In this document: piece after piece, positions 23,420-36,274 of the stretch | Position numbering within the stretch: position 1 is the stretch's first letter | How the letters are laid out: every line of letters starts with the position of its first letter | Source: Odontocerum albicorne | Lineage: Eukaryota > Arthropoda > Insecta > Trichoptera > Odontoceridae | Direction of reading: 5' to 3' | Assembly: GCA_949825065.1 (NCBI GenBank) | Contig: OX463848.1 | Coordinates: 27,366,699 to 27,430,698 of the forward strand | DNA length: 64,000 nt | The notes under the pieces: model-generated | What the model saw: only the letters and a program-made list of their open reading frames with translations | The model's database searches: none | What the model was told of the DNA's origin: nothing | Made by a program: the position numbers and the translations under genes

Positions 23420-24305
23420 ATATACAGATAAAAATGTAATCTCCTTACACAGGATATACATATATGTCAATTAATTTCAGCCGAGCTTTTTCCTTATTTT
23501 GAAAGTACTTGATAACCGTGCGATATTATTTTATTTTACTTTTCTGAATGTAACAAAACAACATGTCTTCTATCGGTTTTAGTTGACATACTACTGAGGG
23601 TAGACGTTTCAAATTTTGACTGTAACATCGCCTGACCATGCGAAAGGCGTTGCTGGCGTATATCTACCCACACTGGCTGTTACTTTTTCAGGCCAGAAAC
23701 TTTTGAATCTTTGTGGTATTTGTTTCGTAAGTCCTTCGAAACTCATTTTCTTAGTATTACCAAACTATCTCACGATTTCTTTCTTATTTCCGACATTCCC
23801 ATAGTGAACCAAATCGCTTACATATGTCATTCCTCCTTAAGATGACTGATGATTATCCTCTGTAAGATTATAACATACTATATATGTCATATCACTTTTT
23901 TTTACTTGTTTTAGCAAATTCACTCTTTTTTTATTGAAAACAAGTGTCTACGCAGAGAAAATACGCAAATTCAATCGATGTTTACAGGGGGTATCCGTGT
24001 CGAGATATTTTTAAAATGATTTCTTCCGATATGTGAACTCGTCTCCCACCTCTGCCACGTCAGCCACGCTCTGTCGTGCCGTATCTCAGTCTGATCGCAA
24101 TCCTTTATTACCCCTGCGTGTGCCTGAGTATCCGGAGGTGAAAACAAACCCCATCTTGAAAAGTAACGTTAGCCATGGAATGTTTAAAAATGATGCTGTA
24201 TTGTTCACATTAATAGGAAACAATTTTTTTGATCGACCTCATTGGTTTGGAGGAATAAAGTTTTTTTTTATTCATTTTTTCAGACAGTTTATTGTTAAAT
24301 AAAGA
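23420..24305. other. Unassigned, with a GC-richer patch
   Basis: 24030-24190 is GC-richer with an 89-codon frame (CRAVSQSDRNPLLPLRVPEY), and an acceptor-like tctgccacgtcag lies inside it. No family is recognised, and the frame ends in poly-T derived residues. Confidence 0.4.
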
Positions 24306-24307
24306 AA

Positions 24308-24372
24308 TGGTGAGTTTATTGCCATACAAAAATTTCTTCCAGCCAACCACAAGAGTAACGCAGTGTAATGGC
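24308..24372 (-). mobile_element. SINE family A body fragment
   Basis: gtgagtttattgccatacaa then tttcttccagccaacca matches the body only. Confidence 0.35.
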
Positions 24373-24479
24373 AATTGCTGAGTGAAGGATTACAACGATA
24401 TTTTCAAAAAAAAAAAAAACTTGAATATACTTATAATTTAAAAAATATATGTTTATTTGCAAATGTCGCCAAATACTGA

Positions 24480-24775
24480 GAAAAGGGAAAAAAACAAAAG
24501 CTACGTGGAAACGCAGTTCGTCATTGAAGAGATATATTATGTTTTTTATATCGCTGTTTGAAGCAGTCCAACGAGTATGAGTCTTACGGAAGTCGGTAAC
24601 TCGTTTTAGGGTCTAACGACATTGACAATAAAGGACGATGTGAATAAAAAGCGATGAACTGGAAATATACGTATGTATGGTACATAGCTAATGTCTGCTT
24701 GAGCCTAGTGCAAGTTCATGATGTCCGAAAGGTGCTGAACATTTCCGGCGAGATATTGAGGGGCGGTGGAAGAGT
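24480..24775 (-). mobile_element. Jockey/CR1-like LINE 3' end, copy 2
   Basis: It has the same arrangement as 1560-1845; the minus strand shows RPLIVNVVRP then a stop and NELPTSVRLILVGLLQTA. The copy is decayed, and its 5' part (cctcaatatctcgccggaaa) also matches copy 1. Confidence 0.65.
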
Positions 24776-25329
24776 TAAAGAAATTATGTATAAGTGATAA
24801 TACATGCACCTGTCAGCGATTTCTGTATTTAGCCAATTTAACGTTTTCTGGTATAATATACCTATATAATTCTATCAAATTTTCGAAGGTTAAAAATGGA
24901 TCTCAAACATGCGTTTTGTAGTCGTTTGAGTTTGCGTTTTTTTATGTGGTTTTCGTAATGTGTTGGTACCGAAGGATGCTGAGGTAGATAAATATTTTGA
25001 ATCAATCTATATTGCAGCGTTTAACATTATATGGAATCCAAATATCAAAAGAGTGATAATAAAATTTGCTAGTAAATAAAGTTATTGAATTCAACAATAA
25101 TTGCTAATACGCAAATTTATCACACATGAACATCCCCATATACGAGTTTTTTTTTTATATTCACATAAATCCTTTTGAATTCATCTTATTCACACATTTT
25201 ACAAATTTGATTCGCTTTGAATAACTCGTAAAAATATTCACTTATATCCGATTCAAATGTTTTTTCTCATTCCTCCCCTTGAATATATAATATATTAAAT
25301 ATTCATCGTACATCAGCACTTACCTCTTT

Positions 25330-25368
25330 CATCCAAAAAACTAGAAACTTTTCCTAGTTTTTCGGATG
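25330..25368. repeat. 15-bp hairpin with one mismatch
   Basis: catccaaaaaactag and ctagtttttcggatg, loop aaacttttc. Confidence 0.85.
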
Positions 25369-25754
25369 AAAAACTTACTCTACTTTATAGTGTTCCCAAT
25401 ATTTAAATACATTTTTTTTATCCGTTTGGTATGTGCTTTGCACTTTTAAAAGAATGCATTTTTTGATATTCAAGTGATAAAATACGTCTTTCAAGAAACG
25501 AAGATAAGAGTTTTAAAAATCTCTACTTTTCAAACACTTAAACAATAAAATTGCATGAATTTGTTTTTGTCTCTTCCCATTCTTGCTTGACATCGTTCGT
25601 ATAAAAACCCTATTTTATGTCTCAGATTTATATCTCTGTCCGATCGTTCGTTTAAAAATTCAACACGAAAAGGCTCATTTTTTTGTTGTTTTTAAAGATT
25701 TTGTATTAATGCGCATAATTTTAATGTTTTTAAGTCTCTCTAATTATTTTTCCG

Positions 25755-25871
25755 ATTGTCTTAACATACAAGTATGGTATACTGATTAGTTACTGAGTAT
25801 TACACTGCTTCAATTGTCTTAACATACGAGTATGATATACTGAGTAGTTACTGAAGTATTACACTGCTTCA
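25755..25871. repeat. Tandem duplication, 58-bp unit, 2 copies
   Basis: attgtcttaacatacRagta then ctgaNtagttactgaRgtatt then acactgcttca occurs at 25755 and 25813. Confidence 0.92.
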
Positions 25872-26309
25872 ATAAATACATTAAAACAAAATATTTACAC
25901 GATAGGTTATTTATGATCGAGTTTTATTGTAAGCCATGCTGATGATAGAAAGCGTCAGTGAGTGTATTTGTTTGTTGTGTGAAAGCTGCTGTATTTCAGC
26001 AGATTTTTTCGATGGAAAAGGGATAAAATTTCCAAGACGATCGGCAGGCATGAAGTAATAGCATTATTTTCCGTTCCATTCCAACCGTATCGTCAATACC
26101 AGATCTATATTCTATCTCACCAGAAAGATACGATGGCATCAAAGCCTTTCTTCTTCGGATCTTCTTCCGACCAGCTAAAATGCCTCCAAATAAAATGTTT
26201 AAAAAGGAATGGAAAATTGTGTTGAATCAAGAAGGAAAAAAGAAAATAACCCGAATACAACAATCACGACTAAGTCCTGAATTCATAGTCCGACATTTAC
26301 AGTAAATAC

Positions 26310-26655
26310 TAAATCAATAGTGTTCTGCTGCCTACACTGACTCGTGGAAGTGAAACATGGACTGGACAGAAGAAATTTAAATTAAGATTAATGCTGTGGA
26401 GATGTATGGAAGGATGCGGAACGAAGCTATAAGAAATGAATACATTGATAAACTTTATGTTTTAAGTAGGTTAAAGAAAGGAGCTTTAAATTGATTTGAT
26501 CTTATGAAGGAATGAATGACGAAATAATGACTAAACAAGTGTACAAGTCAGAAGTGCACGGCATGCGTGGAAGAGGCAGACCTAGGAAAGCGTTTTTGGA
26601 TCATGTTGACCAGATTTTGGAAGAAGGTAAAAGGGAAGTATGAATAATGGAAAAT
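26310..26655 (+). mobile_element. LINE family A, copy 5, lacking its 3' terminus
   Basis: Frames give LLPTLTRGSETWTGQKKFK (the GSETW motif at the end of the reverse transcriptase region), LRLMLWRCMEGC, and then HAWKRQT...DFGRR with frameshifts around 26550-26620. The copy ends in cttgtgcatgacaag near 26660 without the GCGTGATGG terminus. Confidence 0.7.
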
Positions 26656-27125
26656 TGTGCATGACAAGTTGTATAAATCCTTTCACCACAACCAATATCA
26701 AATCAAATCCAAATCAATGTGTTATTTGTATACTCTATATTTGAATCACTATGCAGTTTTCTTAACTTTATTCTTAAAACCTAGCACTGTTCTTTCATCG
26801 TTTTGCAATGTCGTCTATGAAGATAGTCAGGACCATTGAAAGTTCATTATTTTTGCTGGAGTCATTGCTGCTCCTTCGTTATTATTTGTCTGCCAAGTCT
26901 CGCCTCGAGCAAAATGGATGAAAGGAATCCTTTTGTCTGAATAAATTTTTACCATTATGTTTGTGAACATTGTCATAATATTTTCTTATACTCATTTGTT
27001 AGATAAAGAATAAATTTGGAGGAATATTTCTTTCCCGAAATATTGTGATTTAAAAATAGATGATAAATATATGTATATTTGTGAATTTGTTAATAATACT
27101 GTAAATCTACTTTGAAAAAAATGAG

Positions 27126-27336
27126 AGACGACCTCCGTGGTCTAGTTAAGTAAGACGTTTGTCTTCCAAACAGTAGATTTCGGACTCGATTCCCGTTGGT
27201 AACCAGATTTTTTTAAAGGATTTTGGTCTGTTTTGCACTTAAGGCTTCTTTACAACCTTTTTGGTTTGTTAAAAGTGATTACCACATAACAATAAACCTG
27301 CCAGGTTGTACTGTATATACCAAAAGTGTAATATAA
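27126..27336 (+). mobile_element. tRNA-derived SINE, family A, full-length
   Basis: A tRNA-like head (acctccgtggtctagtta for the A box, ggactcgattcccgt for the B box) is followed by a body ending accacataacaataaacctg, ccaggttgtactgtatatac and a gtgtaatata end. It shows the family's layout most clearly. The head could recruit RNA polymerase III; mobility would depend on a LINE. Confidence 0.75.
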
Positions 27337-28486
27337 AACAAGTGCAAGCATTGCCTCCTAATCCTTTTTTACTCTTGTTTCTTCCCATATTAGTCGACAA
27401 AGCAACAGAGATGCCACTACTTTGAAATCGATCACCGAACGATCTCCCAAATTAAAAGGAGTTTAGATATAACGAAAAGAGATGTAATATACCAGTTCGA
27501 CGTATACCTTTCTTATTTTCTCACACTTGAATAATATGTGTAGAGCAACTCGCATTTTGGGGACCTTTCCCTGTTTTTGTTTTTAAAACGAGATGGCATC
27601 TCTTTAACTCCATTGATAAGTCAATCGCCATTTTCCTTAGCTGAGGGTCAGTAATCAATTATAATAACTGCTAATAAGGGTGTTTGGTTCGCAAGAATTT
27701 TAGTTTCTCGAATTCGACCATCCGTAGTTTTAATCCTTTTTTTTCCAACATTCAAAAAAATTGTTTGGTATTTAAAAGCTATATTATATAATTTCCAAGA
27801 AAGCGCTTTTATTTACTGAACAACGCTATTCAATTTGTTTCTTTACTGATGTTAGACAATTTTTAAACATTCAATTAAAATTAATTTCTAATATATGGTA
27901 CGTAAGTCACTTGATATCAGCGCTGGTCAACTTGTTAGCTTTCGGTCAGGCACTTCCGTAATACAAGTGTAAATATAGGTTTTCTGTTTTTCTTTTCTTA
28001 TTTTAATCGAATGTTGATGATCGATCTGTCCTGGGTATTTAAAAAATCTTATAGGCGAGTCGGAAATTACAATAATAATGTTCTTATTAGAGGGATGTAG
28101 CGCGGTTTTCGAACAAGCGACTTTCTAAACAGAACCAAGCATTAATCACACACTAAGTATTGTTCCTTTATTTATTTCATTCGAATAAACGGTGTGAGAC
28201 ATTTAGTTTAACAATATAACAAATCAACAAAGACAAATAAATATATTAAAGAGAACGAAAAGTTAACGATTCGATAAATAATTTCCGGTACATTCGCCAA
28301 AATAATAGAATTTAAGAAAAATCATCCTCAAAATTATTTAATATGAGTCTATCAAGTACGAGTATTCATACTCATTCCCCGTACCGTGTAGCCTTACGAT
28401 TAGCGAATTGTAGGAATAGTGAGTGGCCGCATGATTACAATAGAATAATTAATGTAGTCGCGTGAGTCTGGAGGGACCAGTCAATT

Positions 28487-28945
28487 ATTTGAATACCTTA
28501 AATCTAATTTATTCCTCGGTTTTTATCAACAATGTTATTTTATAAAATTCTTCACAACCATTTCTTATCGCGCTTTTAAAAAGTGATGAAAATCTGCTTC
28601 TGTTCTTGTTGTTTCAACAGAATAATATCATTACAATAATATCGCAGCTTCAACATTATATAAACCCCTAAAGTGTGAAAGAGGAAGATAGGTTTCCTCA
28701 TTTTATATTAAATTACAATATTTGAATACCTTAAATCTAATTTACTCCTGGGTGTTTATCAACAATCTTATTTTATAAAATTCTTCACCAGCATTTGTTA
28801 TCAAGCTTTTAAAAAGTGATAACAATCTGCTTCTGTTCTTTTTGTTTCATCAGAATAATATTATCATCACAATAATGTCGCAGCTTCAAGATTATACCCC
28901 TAAAGCGTGAAAGAGGAAGACAGGTTTCCTCATTTTATATATATG
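28487..28945. repeat. Tandem duplication, 233-bp unit, 2 copies
   Basis: Copies begin atttgaataccttaaatcta at 28487 and 28720 and end ggtttcctcattttatat. They are about 90% similar by eye. No coding or RNA motif was seen. Confidence 0.92.
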
Positions 28946-29789
28946 TCACCTTTGTTCTCACGTTCGTACAAAACAACTCTTATTTACGACCCTTCGAATT
29001 GCGCCTCTTCCAAGTTTTTCTTTAAACATGTTGATCTGACGATTTTTCGCTTGTAGTAAAAAAATAAATGGCAAAAAAACACAAAACTTATGTCGTCTCC
29101 TTAAGAACTTTTCTTGTTTGAATATTTTTTTCTATGTTTCGGGGTGTCATTCGGAATGACATTTATGGGAAATATTTCTAAATTGGATTTGCTTTCTTCA
29201 GCAAAATTTATTACACGTGAGAAAAAAATATTTTCGTTTTCTATTCGCACTTGATCAAATATTTGCATTTTCTATCATGAAGACGAAGTATTCAATTTTC
29301 TTTATTAATTTTAAAATCTGAATATATTAAACTCTCCCTGTATTACCAAATACGAAAAGAGACAAAATGGTTTATTATTGCATTTTTTTTACTTTTTTAT
29401 GTTGAGTAAAAACTGAACGATGAGCAACGGCAGTTTATAAATTACTTAAATAAAACAACGACTGAAACATTCTGAGGATGTTATTGTTAAATATTTTATA
29501 GTTTTTCTCTTGTCATATTAAATTGATATATTATGTGACATTTTGATTAATGATGATTATACTTTAGAAGTTATTTTATATAACGTAAAAAAATATATAA
29601 TTTGACTACTTTTTTTGTGTGAAAATGTGATGCTTATATGAAACTGAAATGTAGTTTAATTCGCTCTCACATTATACTCGTATTACGTTCGCTGTAGTTA
29701 AGTCAAAATTATTGATATCACAATGCTGCTCAACTTTGAATACGTAGTTTTCAATGTATTCAAATTTGATAACCCCATGTTTGAAGCGA

Positions 29790-30085
29790 GGGTTATAAGT
29801 TGAATCTTGAAATGTTTTGAACACATTCAGTGAACGAGTTGTGAGAAACATACACAACCAAAATATTTATCTAAAATAAATGGAGACTAAGGAAGAAGTA
29901 GTCTGAGGAAATTGTAAAAGGAGAAGATTGGAGAAATTTTAACTGAGGGAAAAGTAAGAATCATGAGAAACAGAAGAGTACGATGAAGCGCATGAATATG
30001 AACGAGACAAATGGTGTGAGCGTGATAGAGATCCGTGGCGATATTTTATTCTCTCAGCCTACTCCAAAAAGGACATGTTTGATGT
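29790..30085 (+). mobile_element. LINE family A, copy 6
   Basis: A decayed 3' part carries EEIVKGEDWRN-like, MRNRRV and ending ctctcagcctactccaaaaa, the counterpart of copy 3's gcttactccacagg. A mariner inserted at 30086. Confidence 0.6.
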
Positions 30086-30087
30086 TA

Positions 30088-31148
30088 CGAGGGTTGCTAC
30101 TTAAGTTTTGAGATATGGACACCAGTGTAGATACGTCAAATATGACATCAGCATCGTAAAGTTTGACGTTTTTAATGGTATACGTGCTCAGAAAGTTTTG
30201 TCATACGAGTGCTATTTGTGTTGTTTACAGTGACTTGAAAAAATCATCTCGGCCAAAAATGGAATTAAATGGTGAACATTTTCGTGCGATGATTTTTTAT
30301 GATTTTTGACGTGAACTTACTCAACAACAGTTCCATTAGTTTCACTCGCATATATTCAATATTGCATGAATATTTGGCTGTCAAAAAGATTTGTTCGCGT
30401 TGGATACCTCATAATTTGACAATCGTTCAAAAAAAGGCTCGTGTCGATTGGTCCAAAGAAATGTTGCAAAAATTCGATCACGGTGCTTCAAAAGACGTAT
30501 ATAAGATCGTGACAGGCGACGAATCATAGATCTATGCATATGAGCCAGAAACTAAACAGCAGTCGACTGTATGGGTCTTTCAACACGAGCCAAATCCAAC
30601 AAAAGTTGTTCGCGCACGAAGCATATCGCATCAAATAATGGCTTGTTTCTTCGGTATAAATGGGCATGCGCAACAGTGCCTTTAGTGGAACGTGGTACGG
30701 TCAATTCTGAATGGTACACCACCATTTGTTTGCCAGGAGTGTAAAGGAAAACCAACCGCCGAAGACGGATCATTCTCCACCACGACAATGCGACCTCTCA
30801 CACATCGGCGCAAACAAGTGACTTTTTGAGCACTCAAAACATCGAATGGATGAGTCATCCGCCGTACGGCCCTGATTTGGCACCCAATGACTTATTTTTA
30901 TTCCCGAACATCAAAAATAAATTGCGAGGTCAACGTTTTTCGACGCCTGAAGAAGCGGTTGATGCGTTCAAAACGCATGTTTTGAAGTCACCTCATTCGG
31001 AGTGGAAAAAGTGCTTCGAAAATTGGTTCAAACGCATGCAAAAGTGTATTGATCTTTATGGAGAGTATTTTGAAAAACAATAAAGCCATTTTCGATGATA
31101 AATATTTGTTTTTACCTGTCTGTCTCAAAACTTAAGTAGCAACCCTCG
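30088..31148 (+). mobile_element. Mariner transposon, truncated and inactivated
   Basis: The ends cgagggttgctacttaagtt and its complement are perfect inverted repeats of about 26 bp, flanked by TA at 30086-30087 and 31149-31150. At 1061 bp the element is about 200 bp short, and the missing part is in the N-terminal DNA-binding region. The reading frame shows MELNGEHFRAMIFYDF then a stop, WIPHNLTIVQKKARVDW, VTGDES then a stop where Trp is expected, LHHDNATSH-like sequence, and GPDLAPNDLFLFP (catalytic Asp pair with DD34D spacing). The C-terminus WFKRMQKCIDLYGEYFEKQ ends at 31083. It sits immediately after the 3' end of a LINE fragment (29790-30085). Confidence 0.92.
30826..31083 (+). pseudogene. 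Mariner transposase C-terminus (remnant)
   Basis: This is the intact C-terminal 85 residues of the 30088-31148 transposase. PDLAPNDLFLFP holds the third catalytic Asp, and the tail KCFENWFKRMQKCIDLYGEY is typical of mariner C-termini. The rest of the gene is interrupted by several stops and frameshifts between 30256 and 30826. Confidence 0.88.
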
Positions 31149-31312
31149 TATAGTGTGGGTCTTAAGGTCTTCGCCTTTTATATTTGCGAGAATTAGATTC
31201 CTAGATTCAATTACGCAAGTAAAAATTTGCTTAAGATATTGTTAATTGTAAGAGCACGCCTATGATGATGATGAATTCGTTAGTGAAGAAAATAATGTCA
31301 GAATCTTGTATT

Positions 31313-31526
31313 GTATTGTATTTATTACACTTTCGTTGTATACATCACAACCTGGCGGGCTTATTGCAATGTGGCGATATCTTCCAACCAACCAAAAATA
31401 TGTAAAATTGGCCTTTAGTGAAAATCTGACTAGAAACTTTAAAAAAGTCTGGGTTCCAATGGGAATTGAACCCGCAACCTCCGGGTTGGAAGACGAGTAT
31501 CTCCCCAACTAGGCACCGGGGTCGTC
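31313..31526 (-). mobile_element. tRNA-derived SINE, family A
   Basis: It is nearly full-length, with head complement gggaattgaacccgcaacct, then ccgggttggaagacgag, and body acactttcgttgtatacatc, acaacctggcgggcttattg. Confidence 0.75.
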
Positions 31527-32471
31527 AACTGTGATTAACAATGTGGCACGCTTTTCGTTTCTATACTATTACGATAGTTGCATCGGGTGACTCCACCAGG
31601 TTGTGCTTTAACTCTAGTAAAAAAATGTGCATCTGTGATAACGTGAAAAATAAACTGCATAATATACAGCTTAAAAGAAGGTTTAAAAATTATTGTGAAA
31701 TACTTCTACATACAAAAGAAATTAACCGGTCGTTAAGTTTCAAAAATTATACATTCAAGAGTTATGTGTTTAATTAATTTTTTTGTTTATAATATAAACG
31801 AGTAACTGCCTGAGTAATAGTATAATCTGGACAAACAAAACCTTAAGTTGGCAGACTCTTCACCCTTTGTTCATCCTTATTTACAGTTCGTCCCGTTTTT
31901 TCCTATTTATCAATTTTCAGTTTGAATTCATTTTGTTTGTTATTATACGTTTTATGCAGGTTTTAAAGCAAATGATTTGTTGTTTCAAGTTTTAAAACCT
32001 GAATTATTTTTCGGCAATGACATTTGCTACTTAACATAAAATATCATATAATTTATAAAAAAATAACAAAATTTAAATTGAAAATCGTAACGCTATGTCC
32101 AAAATTCACACAAATCTAAAAATACAGGGATCTCGATTACCGACCATGCAGTGAAGTCGAATATTTTTTTATTGGTTTTTCTCAACTGAACACTTACTCT
32201 CACACGTTAAAGTGTCTCATGTCGCTATTTAATCCATTAATAATTCTAGAAACTTCGCCTCGCAGCCTTCTTCACCATACACATTATTCATTCTCCGAAC
32301 CCTTATAACTAACTCCTCATGCCGATCTAGTCAAGTAACCATGGACTATTTATATTTTAATTTTTTTTTAAATAACTGATATGGATTTTTTTTAAATTAT
32401 TCTCGTAATCTAATTTTAATTGTTTTATTTTTATCAAATGATAGAGTTTTCGATATCTTAAGTGGATTTTG

Positions 32472-32630
32472 TGTTATATTACACTTTAATTGTATACATT
32501 AACACCTGACGGGCTTATTGCAATGTGGTAATATTTTCCAATCTATCAGAAATCTCTTTTCCAACGGGATTTGAACCTACAATCCCCTGGTCGGAAGACA
32601 GGGGTCTTACTAGTACATGAAGGTCTTCGT
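32472..32630 (-). mobile_element. tRNA-derived SINE, family A, internally shortened
   Basis: The body acactttaattgtatacatt is joined to the head gggatttgaacctacaatcc with about 55 bases of the middle missing. Confidence 0.7.
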
Positions 32631-32689
32631 AATATTTTTTTCGTTTTACCATTAGCAATTTAATATACATCTGAGCTGTAATTCTTTAA

Positions 32690-32945
32690 TTTTATTCATT
32701 CTTTGTTCTGATTAATTAATTTTATGGAAGTTGTGTTCTGATTCTTTAATGTAAATATTTAATTTAATGACGTTATGTTACGATTTTTTTAAATTTTTAT
32801 GACGTTATGTTCTCATTCTTTAATGTTATTCTTTAATTTTATGGACGTTTTGTTCTGATTATTTAATGTAATTCTTTAATTTTATTGACATTATGTTGTG
32901 ATTCTTTAATATATTTATTTAATTTTACTGACGTTATGTTCTGTG
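32690..32945. repeat. Degenerate tandem repeat, about 57-bp unit, about 5 copies
   Basis: The recurring core is gttctgattctttaatgtaa followed by ttctttaattttatggacgt. Confidence 0.8.
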
Positions 32946-32949
32946 TGTC

Positions 32950-34235
32950 AAGCCATAGCTACTCGCTTCGTACCCAATATTTTTTTCCACTCGCTAGTAT
33001 ATTTGTTTTGACTTATGGCGTTAAAAGTATAACTATATAATTGGGTTTTTAATAGCAAACTGGGATATCGGTGTGACTTTTTATCACAAGTCATCACAGC
33101 GTCATATTGCATAATATTAAACCATCATGTGCAGTGAGTTTTTGAGACATTGTGAAGCTAATAAATAAATAACAGTTCCAAACCCTCCAATATCTGACAA
33201 ACACAGACAAGTTTTAATTAAACATCTTATCTACTGACAGATCGGTTGAATCACTTGAAAGTTCCCTTGTGATTTGGTTTATTTGAAGGATTGAAATACC
33301 ATAAGTCAATCCTGTATGTGCAAAAATATCAGTTCAATTAGTATTTTATTATTGAATTGTCTTAAAGTTTTTTTTGGTTCCATGCAAGCTTCGTGCTGTT
33401 TTCTTAACGATCCCAAAACAAGATAACTACTTAACTGCTAGTGTAGATTCGTCGTAAATAGTGTAAGATAGAATGGAGAATGTGAACATTAAGAAAGAAT
33501 GCGGATTGAAAGAACATGCAGTACTTATGATCTTCATGACGAAATAATTGCTTGAGTGTAAAATTCTTTGAATTGTTTATTATTCATGTTGAGAGTAAAG
33601 CTACGAAGACTGAGAATTAATTTTTTGTTTGGTCTTGGAACACTTTTATTGCTGCGTTGTAGGGCTGAATTTCGTAAGCGATTGTAAAAAGCAAAATGGG
33701 CGAGGGCGATTACTATTTTATGAGCTTATGCCCTCAACAAAGCTCTATTCACACCAATAGAAACTGTTAACTGTTTATAAATTATTTGTATGTAATCATA
33801 TAATATGTACATTGTGAAATGGAAAGTACGTAATGATTGAAGCAATTATTTATTGAATAAAATTTGCAAATCAATCTACAATTGACAAGTTTTCACCATA
33901 TTTGCTAAGATGTATATGGAATGAGGAACAATTTGACTTATATATGCAAAAAGGTTCCAACCCATAAAACACATTTTTGTAGGTTTCTTCGAGTTATAGA
34001 AAGGACATTAATAATGTGCAGCGATATCAAATGAGTACAATAGTATCTTATGTTTAAATATTGTACAATAATTAAAAATCATTTTATACAAGTCTCAATG
34101 TGTTTGCTCAACTATATATCTCAAAAGAGGTGGAATATGGGTTTGATCCTTTTATAGTAGTATAAAACTATTTGACTAGTTGGTGCTTCATACGTGTAGA
34201 TTTTTAATTCTCCAAAATAAGGAGAAAACCGTACA
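32950..34235. other. No recognised feature
   Basis: AT-rich DNA between a degenerate tandem repeat and a LINE 3' end. Confidence 0.55.
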
Positions 34236-34376
34236 TACCATCACGCTTATTTTCCTGTTGGTGTAGGTAGAGTGCAGATGACCAAACTTTCCTATTTCGA
34301 TACACGTCCTTCGCCTCTTCTACATCCATACACCTCATACAACTCCTACGTTGTTTCTGATTTTTACTTTTCCTTT
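34236..34376 (-). mobile_element. LINE family A, 3' end truncated by a foldback, copy 7
   Basis: It runs from acataccatcacgcttatttt through the region equivalent to ctacatccatacacctcata and is cut at 34377 by the foldback arm. Confidence 0.7.
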
Positions 34377-34741
34377 GGATAAGGTTTTTTGGATTGTTTT
34401 ACCACGTGCTTTGGCTACTGATGCCGACGTTTCGAAAACGTTGCACTTTTTATCTTCAGGGATTGTTCGTGGTCAACTTTGTCATAAGTAGATGCGCGCC
34501 GGATACCGGTGGCTTACTGCAGTCTCAACCGCAACCTTAGCCCATGGTTCCGTCCCGGTTTACGACCATAACGAGAACGCAAAAGTTCGTCCCGGTTGGC
34601 GACTGTAACGTAATCTCGACGCGCATTCACTTAAAGCAAAGTTGACTACGAACAAGCCCTGAAGATGAAAAATGCATTTTTTTCGAAACGTCGGTCTCAT
34701 AAGCCAAACCATGCGGTAAAACACTTCTAAATACCTTATCC
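34377..34741. repeat. Second foldback, Penelope-type tails of another family
   Basis: The left arm 34377-34501 and right arm 34617-34741 are diverged reverse complements of about 125 bp, separated by a 115-base GC-rich spacer. The right arm contains ccctgaagatgaaaaatgca, then tttttttcgaaacgtcggtc; the left arm, inverted, contains the same boxes. CTGAAGATG followed by CGAAACGTCGG recurs at the ends of Penelope-like and related retroelements. The insertion truncates a LINE 3' fragment (34236-34376). The arms differ at more positions than the 6.6-kb foldback, so it is older. Confidence 0.75.
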
Positions 34742-35009
34742 AAATTATACAAAGAACCGCGAAAGCCTCAAAACATTTTGTATGCATGACGAAGTGTATG
34801 GACGTGATAGAAGCAAAAAATGTGTACCAGGATATAGTAAAGTGGGGACCTGTTCCCATCTACCCCAATGGCGTGGGATATGGTGTGATGGTAATGATCT
34901 CAGAATATATAAAATGTGGGTTGGGTCCTTTTAGAAAAATTACGCTCATTTGAAATATATATATACTCGTATATCTTCTCGTTATCCATCACCATGGTAA
35001 TCTTTATTA

Positions 35010-35330
35010 TATTTTACTGCCGACCGGACCGACTCGATAGAACTACACCCGGTCCATTTTTGCAAGTTCTTAAGTCAAGTGATGCGACGTCTTCCTCTGT
35101 CTCGTTAGCTATTTAGATGATCAGTTGTGTTTTAATGTACCTTGTACCTCTTATTATGTGATAGAGATACTGCAACTTGCGAACCTTCACAGTTCTAGTA
35201 ATTTTTCGGTTCATACATATACCCGCAAACACTTCCACATTTGTAACACGATCTGTCCAGAGAATCTTGAGGTGTACATCTGTAGATCCATATTTAAAAA
35301 GCCTTGATCCTGCAAGATTTTTCGTGGTTC
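35010..35330 (-). mobile_element. LINE C-terminal fragment (WTDRVTN type)
   Basis: One minus-strand frame reads ILWTDRVTNVEVFAGICMNR, then TVKVRKLQYLYHIIRGTRY. This matches the I.WTD.VTN.EVL.R...E.....T.K.RKLQYLGHI.R block found near the end of an insect non-LTR reverse transcriptase group. A GRRRI-type basic stretch follows in another frame. Confidence 0.7.
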
Positions 35331-36274
35331 AATGCCCACGTCTGCATTCCAAAGCGTAAAGATGAGAAGATATAACATCAAACCACACGCATTATCAATT
35401 CCAAATAAATATATGATTTGCCATTTTTGACTGTGCGTGCGAGTTTATTTTCTGCAGACTCAGTTTTTGAGATTTTAAAACGGTTTTACCTGAGCTGGCG
35501 TGTATGGGACATTAAAGATCTTGTATGCAGCCTTTCTATTTATTTTACCGTACCCTTGTCAAGGGTTATATTTCCAATTTTTATTCACGATTCCATTTCG
35601 AAGTAACCCATTTTGGAAACTGGATTAGGCCGTCTGACGAGATTACGGGTTTATATTTTACGTACTACGGTTAAATGGTACCATCCCGTCTCATCCCAAA
35701 TTTAATTTATTCCTTTTACCGTATCTCAATTTTTTTATTAAGAATCCCTTTTCAATCGATTTGGGGTTACTTATGAAGTTTGCCTGGAAATGATCTGATA
35801 GTGGCAATAATCGATTTAAAATTTTATAGAACATTCAATGAATCATCGTTTTCGGCCTTTTTATTGGTTCACTGTTGAACATAGACATCTCCTGGAAATT
35901 CCTAAAAACGTCTCTTCATTTTCGTATACTGTCACATTATGCTTTTCATTTTACATATCCACTCAGCTTCGTTTTCTGAGCCTATTAGGTATTTGCGGGT
36001 ACATCTTTGGTTCTTACTATATATCCTTACCAACTCCACTTAAATAATGTTATGGTCTGAATTATGTCTTGGACCTTTTTAAAGCAAACATTCTGTGTGT
36101 ATCTACCTTAATTTTAGCATGTTTTTTATTCATGTTCGAGTTTTACCAAATATGACTTCGTATTTCATATGGCATTCTCAAATTAGTTTTAGGTGGCTCA
36201 GCAGTTTACGTGTCACATCCAAACCATGTATAAGCAGTTAATTCGGTATTTCAAACACAAGGATTTATTTTGGA

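Noticed and set aside
24033..24302. 89-codon gene with CRAVSQSDRNPLLPL
   Set aside because: No recognisable domain and its end is translated poly-T; kept only as an unassigned GC-richer patch.
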